A stretch of DNA of 34,364 bases from Acidimicrobiia bacterium (GCA_015658775.1 DQOF01000069.1:1-34364), one strand, 5' to 3'; shown: positions 24,983 to 33,747, counted from the first letter of the stretch. The notes: a model not told the origin generated them from the letters alone. Numbers and translations are program-made.

Positions 24983-26131
24983 GTGAGCGTCTGGACGGTG
25001 GTGGTGGCCGCCGGTGACGGTCGGAGGTTCGGGTCCGACAAGTCGGTGGCGGACCTGGGTGGTCGGCCCGTGGTGGCCCACTCGGTGGCGACCGCTTCCG
25101 GAGTGTCCGGCGGCGTGGTGGTCGTGGTGGCTCCCGGGCGGATCGACGAGGTGCGGCCACTCCTGGTGGGGGTCGACGGCGCGGTCGAGGTGGTCGAGGG
25201 TGGCGACACCCGTTCCGCATCCGTGCGGGCAGGCCTCGCCGCTGTACCGGACGGAGCCGAGATCGTCCTTGTCCACGATGGCGCCAGGCCCCTGGCATCG
25301 ACACGCCTCTACGAACGGGTGATCGATGCGGTGAGGGACGGTGCCGATGCGGTCGTGCCCTGCACACCGGTCCACGATTCGTTGAGGTCTCCCGTCGGTG
25401 GGCCGATCGACCGCGACAACGTGCTCGTCGTGCAGACGCCGCAGGGGTTCCGGGCATCGGTGCTCCGTGCCGCCCACGCAGGTTCGGCCGAGGCGACCGA
25501 CGACGCCACGCTGGTCGAGGCCGACGGTGGCAGAGTGGTCGTCGTGGACGGCGAGACCGACAACCTCAAGATCACCAGTCCCGTCGACCTGGATGTGGCC
25601 CGACAGTTGGTCGACGCCCGGACGGAGGCCGATGTCGGCGAAGGGCGCATCGGCGGGGGACCCATCCGGATAGGGCAGGGCTTCGACATCCACCCGTTCG
25701 TGGACGATCCGGATCGACCTCTGGTGCTGGGAGGCGTGGTGTTCGAGGGCAGGGGCCTCGGCGGGCACAGCGACGCCGACCCCGTGGCACACGCCTGTAC
25801 CGATGCACTGCTCGGAGCCGCAGGCCTCGGAGACATCGGCCTGCACTTCCCCGATAGCGATCCCCGCCTGGCGGGCGCCGACAGCCTCGTCCTGTTGGCC
25901 GAGGCCGTGGCGATCGTGCGTCGTGCCGGCTGGGAGATCTCCAACGTCGACTGCACCGTCGTCCTGGAGGAACCCCGGCTCGCCCCGAGGCGCTCCCAGA
26001 TGCAGGACGGCCTGGAGGCGGTCATAGGCGCTCCGGTGTCCGTGAAGGGAAAGCGGGCCGAGGGCCTGGGAGCGTTGGGTCGCCAGGAGGGCGTCGCATG
26101 CCTGGCCGTGGTGCTCCTCACACGCACATGA
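24983..26131 (+). CDS. ispDF: bifunctional IspD-IspF (MEP pathway)
   Basis: A 382-residue fusion of two MEP-pathway isoprenoid enzymes. The N-terminal IspD part (1-215) is a cytidylyltransferase: VVAAGDGRRFGSDKS, VHDGARPL, VVQTPQGF, TDNLKIT. The C-terminal IspF part (about 228-382) has IGQGFDIHPF (metal ligands D235, H237), GGHSDADPVAHACTDALLGAAGLGDIGLHFPD and VSVKGKRAEGLGALGRQEG. In classical IspF the last segment reads VKATTTEKLG; here the threonines are Gly-Lys-Arg, though Glu360 is kept. GTG 24983 begins SVWTVVVAAGDG directly at the domain. The stop overlaps rlmB by ATGA (26128-26131). Confidence 0.95.
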   Translation: MSVWTVVVAAGDGRRFGSDKSVADLGGRPVVAHSVATASGVSGGVVVVVAPGRIDEVRPLLVGVDGAVEVVEGGDTRSASVRAGLAAVPDGAEIVLVHDGARPLASTRLYERVIDAVRDGADAVVPCTPVHDSLRSPVGGPIDRDNVLVVQTPQGFRASVLRAAHAGSAEATDDATLVEADGGRVVVVDGETDNLKITSPVDLDVARQLVDARTEADVGEGRIGGGPIRIGQGFDIHPFVDDPDRPLVLGGVVFEGRGLGGHSDADPVAHACTDALLGAAGLGDIGLHFPDSDPRLAGADSLVLLAEAVAIVRRAGWEISNVDCTVVLEEPRLAPRRSQMQDGLEAVIGAPVSVKGKRAEGLGALGRQEGVACLAVVLLTRT

Positions 26132-27057
26132 ACGGCAGGGGCGGCCGCCGGGGCGGCACTCCCGGCGGTGGTCGGGCGGGGACGGGTGGCAGGACAGGTA
26201 GGGGTGGTCGCGCCAGGTCGGGGGGTGGCGGCAGGGGAGGCCGCGGCGGTTCGCCTGCCGGGGGGCAGCGCGGCAGTACCCCGGTGAGGAGCAGGTCGGG
26301 AGAGTCGCCCAGGGGACTCGGCGGCGAACAGGTCGAGGGCCGGCATGCCGTACGCGAGCTTCTGCTCGCCGGCAACCGTCGGACCCGTGAGGTGCTCCTC
26401 GCGGGCGACCTGGACCAGGCGCCGATCCTCGACGACATCATCGACCTCGCTGACGAGGCGAGGGTCCCGATCCGCGAGCTGTCCCGTTCGAAGTTCGAGT
26501 CCCTGGCCCGCACCGAGGCGCCCCAGGGGGTCGTGGCGATGGCGGCACCCCTACGCGACCACGGTCTCGAGGTCCTGTTGCAGCGTGACTCCTCGGGCAC
26601 CGTCCCCTTCCTGCTCCTCCTCGACGGGATAACAGACCCGGGCAACCTGGGCGCGATCCTGCGGTCGGCCGAGTGCGCAGGCGTGACCGGCGTGGTCCTG
26701 CCCCGCCACCGGGCCGCCAGGGTGACCGCCACTGCGACCAAGGCCGCCGCCGGTGCGATCGAGCACCTGCGCCTGGCGAGCGTGTCCGGGCTGCCGAAGG
26801 CCCTCGGCCTGCTGGCGGAGGCGGGCGTGTGGTCGGTGGGCCTGGACTCGGTGGGCGACGTGGTGGTCCACGAGTTGGCCGTGGCCGACCAGCCGGTGGC
26901 GCTGGTCATGGGCGCCGAGGGGGCGGGGCTCTCACGGCTGGTGCGGGAGCGGTGCGACACCCTGGTGCGGATCCCGCTGCAGGGTGTCCTGGCGTCGATG
27001 AACGTCTCGGCGGCCGCTGCCGTGGCGCTGTTCGAGGTGGCACGCCACCGCTCCTGA
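26128..27057 (+). CDS. rlmB: 23S rRNA 2'-O-methyltransferase, RlmB/TrmH family
   Basis: A 309-residue SpoU-class methyltransferase. After a Gly/Arg tail of about 60 residues (NGRGGRRGGTPGGGRAG...), the substrate-binding L30e-like domain (VEGRHAVRELLLAGNRRTREVLLA) runs to about residue 145, then the knotted SPOUT domain with DGITDPGNLGAILRSAECAG, LVMGAEGAGLSRLVRERCD and IPLQGVLASMNVSAAAAVALFE. E. coli RlmB methylates G2251 of 23S rRNA; the exact target here could differ. ATG 26128 is chosen for the ATGA overlap with ispDF; ATG 26098 would overlap by 34 bases. The cysS gene that often lies between ispF and rlmB is missing. Confidence 0.92.
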   Translation: MNGRGGRRGGTPGGGRAGTGGRTGRGGRARSGGGGRGGRGGSPAGGQRGSTPVRSRSGESPRGLGGEQVEGRHAVRELLLAGNRRTREVLLAGDLDQAPILDDIIDLADEARVPIRELSRSKFESLARTEAPQGVVAMAAPLRDHGLEVLLQRDSSGTVPFLLLLDGITDPGNLGAILRSAECAGVTGVVLPRHRAARVTATATKAAAGAIEHLRLASVSGLPKALGLLAEAGVWSVGLDSVGDVVVHELAVADQPVALVMGAEGAGLSRLVRERCDTLVRIPLQGVLASMNVSAAAAVALFEVARHRS

Positions 27058-27059
27058 GC

Positions 27060-27136
27060 TGGAGCCCGAGGTCGGATTCGAACCGACGACCTGACGCTTA
27101 CAAGGCGCCTGCTCTGACCAACTGAGCTACTCGGGC
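27060..27136 (-). tRNA. tRNA-Thr (anticodon TGT), CCA encoded
   Basis: On the minus strand: acceptor GCCCGAG/CTCGGGC, D-arm GCTC/GAGC, anticodon stem GGCGC/GCGTC with loop CTTGTAA (anticodon TGT, reading ACA), T-arm GTCGG-TTCGAAT-CCGAC, discriminator T27063, and CCA at 27062-27060. It converges on rlmB, with 2 bases between the CCA end and the rlmB stop. Confidence 0.97.
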
Positions 27137-27139
27137 ATG
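27127..27139 (+). repeat. 13-bp direct repeat, copy 1 (over the tRNA-Thr 5' end)
   Basis: CTACTCGGGCATG; the first 10 bases are the complement of the first 10 bases of tRNA-Thr(TGT). An identical copy lies at 28547-28559, bounding a 1.4-kb segment. Confidence 0.85.
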
Positions 27140-27324
27140 ATGGCGCGGTTCGTGGCGCGTAATGGCCGGTTGCCGCAATCCCAGTGGTCCTGAGGCTAAC
27201 GACGCCGATTCGCCGGCATGTGGCAGCACCTTGGCGGGGTTGGAACGCGGTCGGGACGCCGGTGGTCAGGCGGGTGCCGAAATGGTCGGGGTCGGGCCGG
27301 GGCTCCTGGTGGTAGCGCCGAACA

Positions 27325-27330
27325 TATGAT
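27325..27330 (+). promoter_or_regulatory. -10 hexamer TATGAT of the methyltransferase gene
   Basis: TATGAT is close to the TATAAT consensus and lies 33 bases before ATG 27364, with a GGGG(A) stretch (27355-27359) as a ribosome binding site. No clear -35 was found. The 27137-27324 interval shows no gene. Confidence 0.4.
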
Positions 27331-27363
27331 CGCGGGTCTGGACCACTGGCTGTAGGGGATGAG

Positions 27364-28146
27364 ATGGGCTGGGAAGAGGTCGATGAGGGCTGGGGTCGGC
27401 TGGCCAGGGACTGGGCCTATCTCATGGAGCCCAGCTTCTGGCCCGAGTTCGACCAGGTACTGCGTGACGCAGGTGTCGGTGAGGGGACCCGCTACCTGGA
27501 CGTGTGTTGTGGATCCGGCCTGGCTGCCCAGATGGCCGGTCGACGAGGCGCCGTGGTGCATGGGCTGGACGCCTCGCAGCGACTGACGGCGATCGCAGCG
27601 GCCCGGAGCCCGGACGGCGACATTCGCTACGGCGATATGCACGACCTTCCCTGGGAGGACGAGAGCTTCGACGTTGTCACCAGCTTCCGGGGCATCTGGG
27701 GGGCGAACGACCAGGCGGTCGTGGAGGCGGCTCGCGTCCTGAAGCCGGGCGGCACCCTGGCCGTGACCTTCTTGCCGATGGACGAGCCGGCGCCGTTCGA
27801 CCAGTGGTGGGTGTCCATCGCCAAGGTCTCCGACCATGAGAAAGAGGTCGGCCAGATCCTCGGAAGCATCGGAGCCGAGGGTCGGGTCGAAGAGATGTGC
27901 GAGGCGGCTGGCCTGGTGCCGGGAGAGCGGCAGTGGATCCGCTTCGAGTTCGAGGGAGGACCAGAGGTCGAGGACTTCGTCCGGGCGTCACTTTCGGCAG
28001 GGCCCACCTACACAGCTGTCCAGGAGCGTGGGCAGGACGACGTCGAGGACGCCCTCCGACGCGACTTCACGCCACTGTGGGACGAGGCACTCGGTCTCCG
28101 CATCGGCGTCGTCGTCGAGTACCTGGTCGCGACCAAGCCCACCTGA
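27364..28146 (+). CDS. class I SAM-dependent methyltransferase
   Basis: A 260-residue Methyltransf_11-type protein. SAM-binding motif I is YLDVCCGSGLAAQMAG (about 44-59), motif II acidic loop GLDASQRL (about 68-75), then GDMHDLPWEDESFDVVTSF (motifs III-IV) and VLKPGGTLAVTF (motif V). The C-terminal 120 residues form the variable substrate region and show no match I recognise, so the acceptor (small molecule, lipid or other) is unknown. Base composition appears less G+C-extreme than the neighbours, and the gene lies between two 13-bp repeats next to a tRNA, so acquisition by transfer is possible. Confidence 0.88.
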   Translation: MGWEEVDEGWGRLARDWAYLMEPSFWPEFDQVLRDAGVGEGTRYLDVCCGSGLAAQMAGRRGAVVHGLDASQRLTAIAAARSPDGDIRYGDMHDLPWEDESFDVVTSFRGIWGANDQAVVEAARVLKPGGTLAVTFLPMDEPAPFDQWWVSIAKVSDHEKEVGQILGSIGAEGRVEEMCEAAGLVPGERQWIRFEFEGGPEVEDFVRASLSAGPTYTAVQERGQDDVEDALRRDFTPLWDEALGLRIGVVVEYLVATKPT

Positions 28147-28443
28147 CCGACGGAACCCCGATCGTGGACGTCATGGAAACGAGCACCGGCGGCACGGACG
28201 CCTCCTCCATGTTCTGAGCCCGGCTGGGACGCCTCGGCCTGACTGGCTGATTCAGGACCCGTGTGGGTAGTAGATCATGGCCCCAACGAGGGGAGGCACC
28301 CCGGTTGTCTCGAGGGCACCGGCAGGGAGGCAGACCGCAGGTTTCGACAGACCGGCCGGTGTCGATGCTTGCGTTGCGCCAGACAACGTTGGCGTAAGGC
28401 TGGTGATACCGCCAGACCGGCATGTTGGAGGCGCCCCGGAATA

Positions 28444-28497
28444 GTTGGAACGGGGTTGGGCCGCGTTCCAAGATCTGGCAATACGCGTTCCAACCCG
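28444..28497 (+). repeat. inverted and direct repeat cluster
   Basis: GTTGGAAC (28444-28451) pairs with GTTCCAAC (28487-28494); GGGTTGG (28453-28459) pairs with CCAACCC (28491-28497); CGCGTTCCAA is repeated directly at 28462-28471 and 28484-28493. Alternative hairpins are possible, as in an operator pair or an RNA switch, but there is no further support. Confidence 0.5.
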
Positions 28498-28546
28498 CGG
28501 CGGTCGCAGACCGCTGGGCTGCGGGTTCGACATTTCGCGCCATCCC

Positions 28547-28559
28547 CTACTCGGGCATG
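28547..28559 (+). repeat. 13-bp direct repeat, copy 2
   Basis: CTACTCGGGCATG, identical to 27127-27139 at the tRNA-Thr end. It lies 119 bases before the DUF3263 gene, in otherwise gene-free DNA. Confidence 0.85.
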
Positions 28560-28677
28560 CGCTGATCGTACGGCCCGGACATCTTCGTCCGTCTCAACCG
28601 TCGGCAGGATCGCCCGCCCTGTGCCGAGATTCGGGGGGTGCTTGCACATCCCGCCGGAATCGGAGGATGATCACACC

Positions 28678-28938
28678 GTGACCCTTACGCAGCGAGATCG
28701 GGAAATACTGAATTTCGAGCGGACCTGGTGGAACGATCCGGCACCAAAGGACGTCCAGGTCCTGGAGCGGTTCGAGTTGTCGGCCACCCGCTACCACCAG
28801 TTGCTGAGCGCACTCCTCGACGATGCCGAGGCCATGGCCTACGACCCCCTCGTCGTCCGCAGGCTCCAGCGACACAGGGACAGGCGGCGTCGTGCACGGC
28901 TCGAGCCCCCGGCGGTCGAGGACGAAGGCAGCCGATGA
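28678..28938 (+). CDS. DUF3263 domain protein
   Basis: An 86-residue protein nearly all made of the actinobacterial DUF3263 domain: LTQRDREILNFERTWW followed by LERFELSATRYHQLLSALLDD and ending in a very basic RRLQRHRDRRRRAR. The family looks like a small helix-turn-helix protein (an E-x-F-G/E-L-S-x-T-R-Y segment resembles a recognition helix) and is fixed beside LytR_C genes in Actinomycetota (Rv0430/Rv0431 in M. tuberculosis). Start GTG 28678 follows GGAGGA (28662-28667) by 10 bases; the long open frame upstream of it is not protein-like. Overlaps the next gene by ATGA. Confidence 0.88.
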   Translation: MTLTQRDREILNFERTWWNDPAPKDVQVLERFELSATRYHQLLSALLDDAEAMAYDPLVVRRLQRHRDRRRRARLEPPAVEDEGSR

Positions 28939-29591
28939 ACATCGTGGGCCGCAACCGGCGGGTGGGTCTTGGCCCCAGCAACGAGGCAGCCGCACCCAGG
29001 GCGGCCCTCCTGATCGCCCTGGCCGTGTTGATAGGCCTCCTGATGCTCTGGAAGGGCCTCGACACCGATGTGGGCCTGGTGGCGGGCCCGGAGGCCGCGA
29101 CCGACGCAGACGACACCCAGGTCGTCGACGCATCCACCGACACGGTTCCCGAAGCGGCCGACTCGCCCGCTGCCACGGCTGGGACCGACATGCCGGCTAC
29201 CCCGGACCCGGCGACGGTGACCAGCGCCGCCCCGGCCACGACCGCCCCCCTCTTCCCGGCACGCCCCGCCAACGAGGTGACGGTGCTGGTGGCCAACGGT
29301 TCCGGCATGGGGGGTGCCGCAGGTGCGATCACCGACGTGTTGAATCCCCGCGGCTACTCGCTGGAGTCACCGGCGAACGCCGACCGGACCGAGAGGTCGG
29401 GCATCTTCTACAGGAACGGCTTCGCTGTCGAGGCCAGGATGGTGATGGAGGTCGTGGCACCGGGTAGTCCCGACCTGTTGGCCCAGATGCCGCAGGGGGG
29501 CCTCGCAGTGCCCGAGGGCACCCTGGATCGCGTCGCGAACGCCGACATCGTGGTGATTCTCGGCGCGGACGGCGTCATCTACTCGGGCTGA
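28935..29591 (+). CDS. LytR C-terminal (LytR_C) membrane-anchored protein, VirR-like
   Basis: A 218-residue type II membrane protein: a short cytosolic start (MNIVGRNRRVGLG...), one helix (AALLIALAVLIGLLMLW, about 29-45), a Thr/Ala/Pro/Asp-rich linker of about 65 residues, and a LytR_C domain from about 114 (EVTVLVANGSGMGGAAGAITDVLNPRGYSL ... ADIVVILGADGVI). In M. tuberculosis the same gene pair encodes VirR (Rv0431), which scaffolds cell-wall and vesicle functions; a similar envelope role is likely by homology and synteny. The domain faces outward. ATG 28935 overlaps the DUF3263 stop. Confidence 0.88.
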   Translation: MNIVGRNRRVGLGPSNEAAAPRAALLIALAVLIGLLMLWKGLDTDVGLVAGPEAATDADDTQVVDASTDTVPEAADSPAATAGTDMPATPDPATVTSAAPATTAPLFPARPANEVTVLVANGSGMGGAAGAITDVLNPRGYSLESPANADRTERSGIFYRNGFAVEARMVMEVVAPGSPDLLAQMPQGGLAVPEGTLDRVANADIVVILGADGVIYSG

Positions 29592-29601
29592 GGCATCCCA
29601 G

Positions 29602-30606
29602 GTGCGGGTGGTTGCCGCGCCCGACAAGTTCCGGGCCACCGGTTCAGCCACGCAGATCGCCGCCGCCGTGGCCCGAGCTGTCGCCAGGCACGGAGGCAGC
29701 ACCACCGTCCTGCCCATGGCCGACGGCGGAGAGGGCACGCTCGACGTGCTCGGGGGACCAAACCGGACCACGGTGGTCGAGGGGCCCCTCGGTGATCCGG
29801 TCGATGCCGCCTGGCGGTTGGAGGGCGGAACCGCCGTGATCGAGATGGCCCGGGCCTCGGGAATAGCGCTGGTCGGAGGATCAGCCGACAACCGGCCGCT
29901 GGACGCCACCACCACTGGCACCGGTCAGCTGATCCTGGATGCCGTCGAGAAGGGGGCCCGTCGACTGATCGTTGGGCTGGGTGGCTCGGCCACCACCGAC
30001 GGAGGCCTGGGGGCGCTCGCCGCGATGGGATCGCCGGCCCGATTCCGGGGTGTGGAGTTGCTGGTCGCCTGCGACGTACGGACCCGCTTCGTGGAAGCCG
30101 CCGAGGTCTTCGGACCGCAGAAGGGTGCCAGCCCCGCCCAGGTCAGGATGCTCCGCGGCCGACTCGAGCGACTCGTCCAGGTCTACGAGGAGAAGTACGG
30201 CGTGGCCGTGGGGAACCTGTCCCGGTCCGGGGCCGCCGGGGGTCTGGCGGGCGGCCTTGCCGCCATCGGAGCCGAACTGGTCGACGGCGTGGACCTGATC
30301 GCGGAGGAGGTGGCACTCGACGAGGCGGTGGCGGGGGCAGACCTGGTCGTGACCGGCGAGGGCCGACTGGATGCGGGCTCGTTCGAGGGCAAGGTGGTCG
30401 GTGGGGTCGCTGCGTACGCCGCCGCCGCAGGCGTGCCTCTGCTGGTCGTGGCGGGTCGTGTCGATCCGGATGTGGCGGGTCGTGTCGAGGCGATCTCCCT
30501 GGTGCGCCGGTTCGGTGAGGAGAGGGCGCTGGAGGACACGCTGTGGTGTGTCGAGGAGGCCGTGTCCGACCATCTCGGGGCCCTCGGCCGGGGAGGGGAG
30601 CGCTGA
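29602..30606 (+). CDS. glycerate kinase (GlxK family)
   Basis: A 334-residue kinase phosphorylating glycerate, linking glycerate or glyoxylate to glycolysis. Family signatures: VVAAPDKFRATGSA (3-16), PMADGGEGTLDVL (about 38-50), ATTTGTGQLILDA, GLGGSATTDGGLGAL, FGPQKGASPAQV, GAAGGLAGGLAAIGAEL and VTGEGRLDAGSFEGKVVGGVA. It is slightly shorter than the usual 370-380. Whether the product is 2- or 3-phosphoglycerate cannot be told from sequence. GTG 29602 starts at the canonical MRVVAAPDKF and lies 10 bases after the LytR_C stop, so they are probably co-transcribed. Confidence 0.93.
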   Translation: MRVVAAPDKFRATGSATQIAAAVARAVARHGGSTTVLPMADGGEGTLDVLGGPNRTTVVEGPLGDPVDAAWRLEGGTAVIEMARASGIALVGGSADNRPLDATTTGTGQLILDAVEKGARRLIVGLGGSATTDGGLGALAAMGSPARFRGVELLVACDVRTRFVEAAEVFGPQKGASPAQVRMLRGRLERLVQVYEEKYGVAVGNLSRSGAAGGLAGGLAAIGAELVDGVDLIAEEVALDEAVAGADLVVTGEGRLDAGSFEGKVVGGVAAYAAAAGVPLLVVAGRVDPDVAGRVEAISLVRRFGEERALEDTLWCVEEAVSDHLGALGRGGER

Positions 30607-30637
30607 GCGGCCGGGTGTGGAATCCCGACTGCTTTGG

Positions 30638-30643
30638 TAGGGT
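30638..30643 (+). promoter_or_regulatory. -10 hexamer TAGGGT upstream of the sulfur-carrier gene
   Basis: TAGGGT lies 70 bases before ATG 30714, so this promoter would produce a true 5' leader, unlike the leaderless cases. No recognised element lies in the leader (30650-30713). Confidence 0.35.
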
Positions 30644-30713
30644 TTGGTCTCTTCCAGGCGACCGTCCGGGGCGATCCCGACACAGCGCCCCGGTCCGACG
30701 AACAGGTGACCCG

Positions 30714-30989
30714 ATGGCCGTGACAATCCGTATCCCCACCACACTGCGCCCCCTCACGGGGGGAGCGCCCGAGGTGGTGGTCGAGGCGGCGACCGTGGGG
30801 GAGGCGATCGCGGCCCTGGAGGCATCGCATCCGGGCTTCGGCGAGCGGATCCTCGACGAGGCCGGCGCCCTGCGCAAGTTCGTCAACGTGTTCGTCAGCG
30901 ACGACGACGTGCGCTTCCTGGACGGGTTGGCCACACCTGTCCCGGACGGTGACACCGTGGCGATCGTGCCGGCCGTCGCCGGTGGCTGA
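30714..30989 (+). CDS. CysO/MoaD-family ubiquitin-like sulfur carrier
   Basis: A 91-residue beta-grasp protein ending AIVPAVAGG. The C-terminal Gly-Gly is the site of adenylation and thiocarboxylate formation. KFVNVFVSDDDVRFLDGLATPVPDGDTVAIVPAVAGG is nearly the textbook end of CysO, the sulfur donor for CysM-dependent cysteine synthesis in actinobacteria, so CysO is more likely than MoaD. The partners cysM and mec (a JAB-type protease), usually next door, are not in this window. ATG 30714 gives the expected MAVTIRIPTTLRPLTGG start; no strong Shine-Dalgarno sequence precedes it. Confidence 0.88.
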   Translation: MAVTIRIPTTLRPLTGGAPEVVVEAATVGEAIAALEASHPGFGERILDEAGALRKFVNVFVSDDDVRFLDGLATPVPDGDTVAIVPAVAGG

Positions 30990-31054
30990 TCCCGGCCCCT
31001 GCGGCCCGGATCGGCGCCTACGCAGCCGCGTCCCACCCTGTAGGCCCTGTCAGG

Positions 31055-31083
31055 TTGTGATTCGGCGCCTGTGCTGATTGGAT
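31055..31083 (+). promoter_or_regulatory. putative groEL promoter (TTGTGA-17-TTGGAT)
   Basis: TTGTGA (31055-31060) and TTGGAT (31078-31083) are 17 bases apart. The predicted +1 falls inside the CIRCE element, the usual geometry for HrcA repression. The match to consensus is only fair. Confidence 0.4.
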
Positions 31084-31109
31084 TGGCACTCGAAGCGGGA
31101 GAGTGCCAA
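31083..31109 (+). promoter_or_regulatory. CIRCE element (HrcA operator)
   Basis: A perfect inverted repeat: TTGGCACTC (31083-31091), a 9-base spacer, GAGTGCCAA (31101-31109). It differs from the textbook TTAGCACTC/GAGTGCTAA by one base in each arm, symmetric, so the pairing stays perfect. It implies repression of groEL by HrcA and induction by heat or protein misfolding. Confidence 0.95.
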
Positions 31110-31173
31110 TGGTGTGACGATCCCCGTCCCCCGGCTCCCTCCCAGGTCATCTCGCAACTCCCAGACGACCATG

Positions 31174-32830
<1,657 letters not shown>

Positions 32831-32860
32831 CCGGGCTGTTCCACGCGACACAGTCCACCC

Positions 32861-32892
32861 GGAGCGCCCTACGGGGCGCTCCGTGGCGTTTT
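32861..32892 (+). terminator. intrinsic terminator after groEL
   Basis: A perfect 9-bp stem GGAGCGCCC (32861-32869) / GGGCGCTCC (32874-32882) is closed by the loop TACG, a UNCG-type tetraloop with a C-G closing pair. A short T-run (32889-32892) follows 6 bases later. It is the clearest terminator in the window. Confidence 0.85.
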
Positions 32893-32958
32893 GGGGTCAC
32901 GGGCGTGTTCACTGGTAGCCGTGATGGAACGACGTCGATCCCGCGGGCCGTCGGGCCG

Positions 32959-33747
32959 GTGAGCCGGGGGCGGACAGCCCGCGTGTTGACACGTCGCATC
33001 GACGGCGACGACAGCCGACGCGTGCCCGACTACCTGATCGTCGAGGAGCCGATGTCGATCCGGCTGGACGGCGAGTTGGTCGCCACGACCATGCGCACCC
33101 CGGGAGACGACTTCGAGTTGGCGGTCGGCTTCTGTGTGACCGAGGGCGTGCTCGCCGATGCACCGGTACGGACCATCCGGTACTGCGGCGAGGGGTCAGC
33201 CTCCGAGGGGGCCTACAACGATGTCACCGTCGACACCGGCGGCCTTGCGCCGCCGCCCACGCCCCGCCTGGGTCCTGCCTCGTCGTCGTGCGGCATCTGC
33301 GGCACGGTTGCCATCCACGAACTTCTGGACCGCCTCAGCCCCATGAGCGTCGAGCCCTTCGAGGTGTCGGTGCTCACAGGCATCGCAGGCCGGATCGCAG
33401 GCGACCAGGCACTGTTCGGCACGACTGGGTCCGTGCACGCTGCGGCCGCATTCGACCGCTCAGGCGGGGTCGTCCTGCTGCGAGAGGACATAGGCAGGCA
33501 CAACGCGGTCGACAAGGTGGTGGGACGGCTCCACCTCGACGGCCGGCTGCCCGCCGGCGACCTGGGCCTGTGGGTCAGCGGTCGCGCCTCGTTCGAGATG
33601 GCCCAGAAGGCCTGGGCTGCCGGGTTCGCCGCCCTGGTGGCGGTGAGCGGCCCGTCGGCGCTAGCCGTGGAGACGGCACGCGCGGCCGGCCTGCAGTTGG
33701 CCGGCTTCGCCAGGGGATCACGCCTGAACCTGTACACCGAGGGCTGA
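32959..33747 (+). CDS. fdhD: formate dehydrogenase accessory sulfurtransferase FdhD
   Basis: A 262-residue protein that moves sulfur from a cysteine desulfurase to the molybdenum cofactor of formate dehydrogenase. The transfer CxxC is C111/C114 in SSCGICGT; other family blocks are EEPMSIRLDGELVATTMRTPGDDFELAVGF, REDIGRHNAVDKVVG and LAGFARGSRLNLYT. GTG 32959 (VSRGRTARVLTRRIDG) matches the usual N-terminus; GTG 32905 would add 18 residues of low-confidence sequence. No formate dehydrogenase subunit lies in the window, so the partner enzyme is elsewhere. The groEL terminator separates it from groEL. Confidence 0.93.
   Translation: MSRGRTARVLTRRIDGDDSRRVPDYLIVEEPMSIRLDGELVATTMRTPGDDFELAVGFCVTEGVLADAPVRTIRYCGEGSASEGAYNDVTVDTGGLAPPPTPRLGPASSSCGICGTVAIHELLDRLSPMSVEPFEVSVLTGIAGRIAGDQALFGTTGSVHAAAAFDRSGGVVLLREDIGRHNAVDKVVGRLHLDGRLPAGDLGLWVSGRASFEMAQKAWAAGFAALVAVSGPSALAVETARAAGLQLAGFARGSRLNLYTEG

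Larger units (their letters stand above)
28147..28677 (+). other. 531 bases without a recognisable gene
   Basis: No frame on either strand gives a convincing protein: the open frames here are rich in Arg, Pro and Cys and match nothing I know. Composition seems lower in G+C than flanking genes. Several paired elements stand out: CGCCA/TGGCG around 28376-28396, ACCGGCCGGT at 28351-28360, GTTGGAAC at 28444-28451 with its complement GTTCCAAC at 28487-28494, and CGCGTTCCAA twice (28462-28471, 28484-28493). It could hold a structured RNA, a regulatory region or decayed sequence; I cannot decide. Confidence 0.5.

Noticed and set aside
24762-25457. Long minus-strand frame over the Crp start and ispD
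   Set aside because: Low-complexity Arg/Pro shadow; Crp and IspD motifs occupy the other frames.
28340-28350. GGTTTCGACAG, similar to the conserved 5' part of tmRNA
   Set aside because: No tRNA-like acceptor end, no tag ORF with resume codon and no matching T-arm were found around it.
28067-28543. Minus-strand open frame over the methyltransferase end and gene-free region
   Set aside because: Composition is that of a shadow frame, it overlaps a good gene, and no ribosome site or promoter supports it.
28261-28677. N-terminal extension of the DUF3263 protein
   Set aside because: The frame is open but Arg/Cys/Pro-rich and unlike the family; GTG 28678 with GGAGGA gives the normal domain start.
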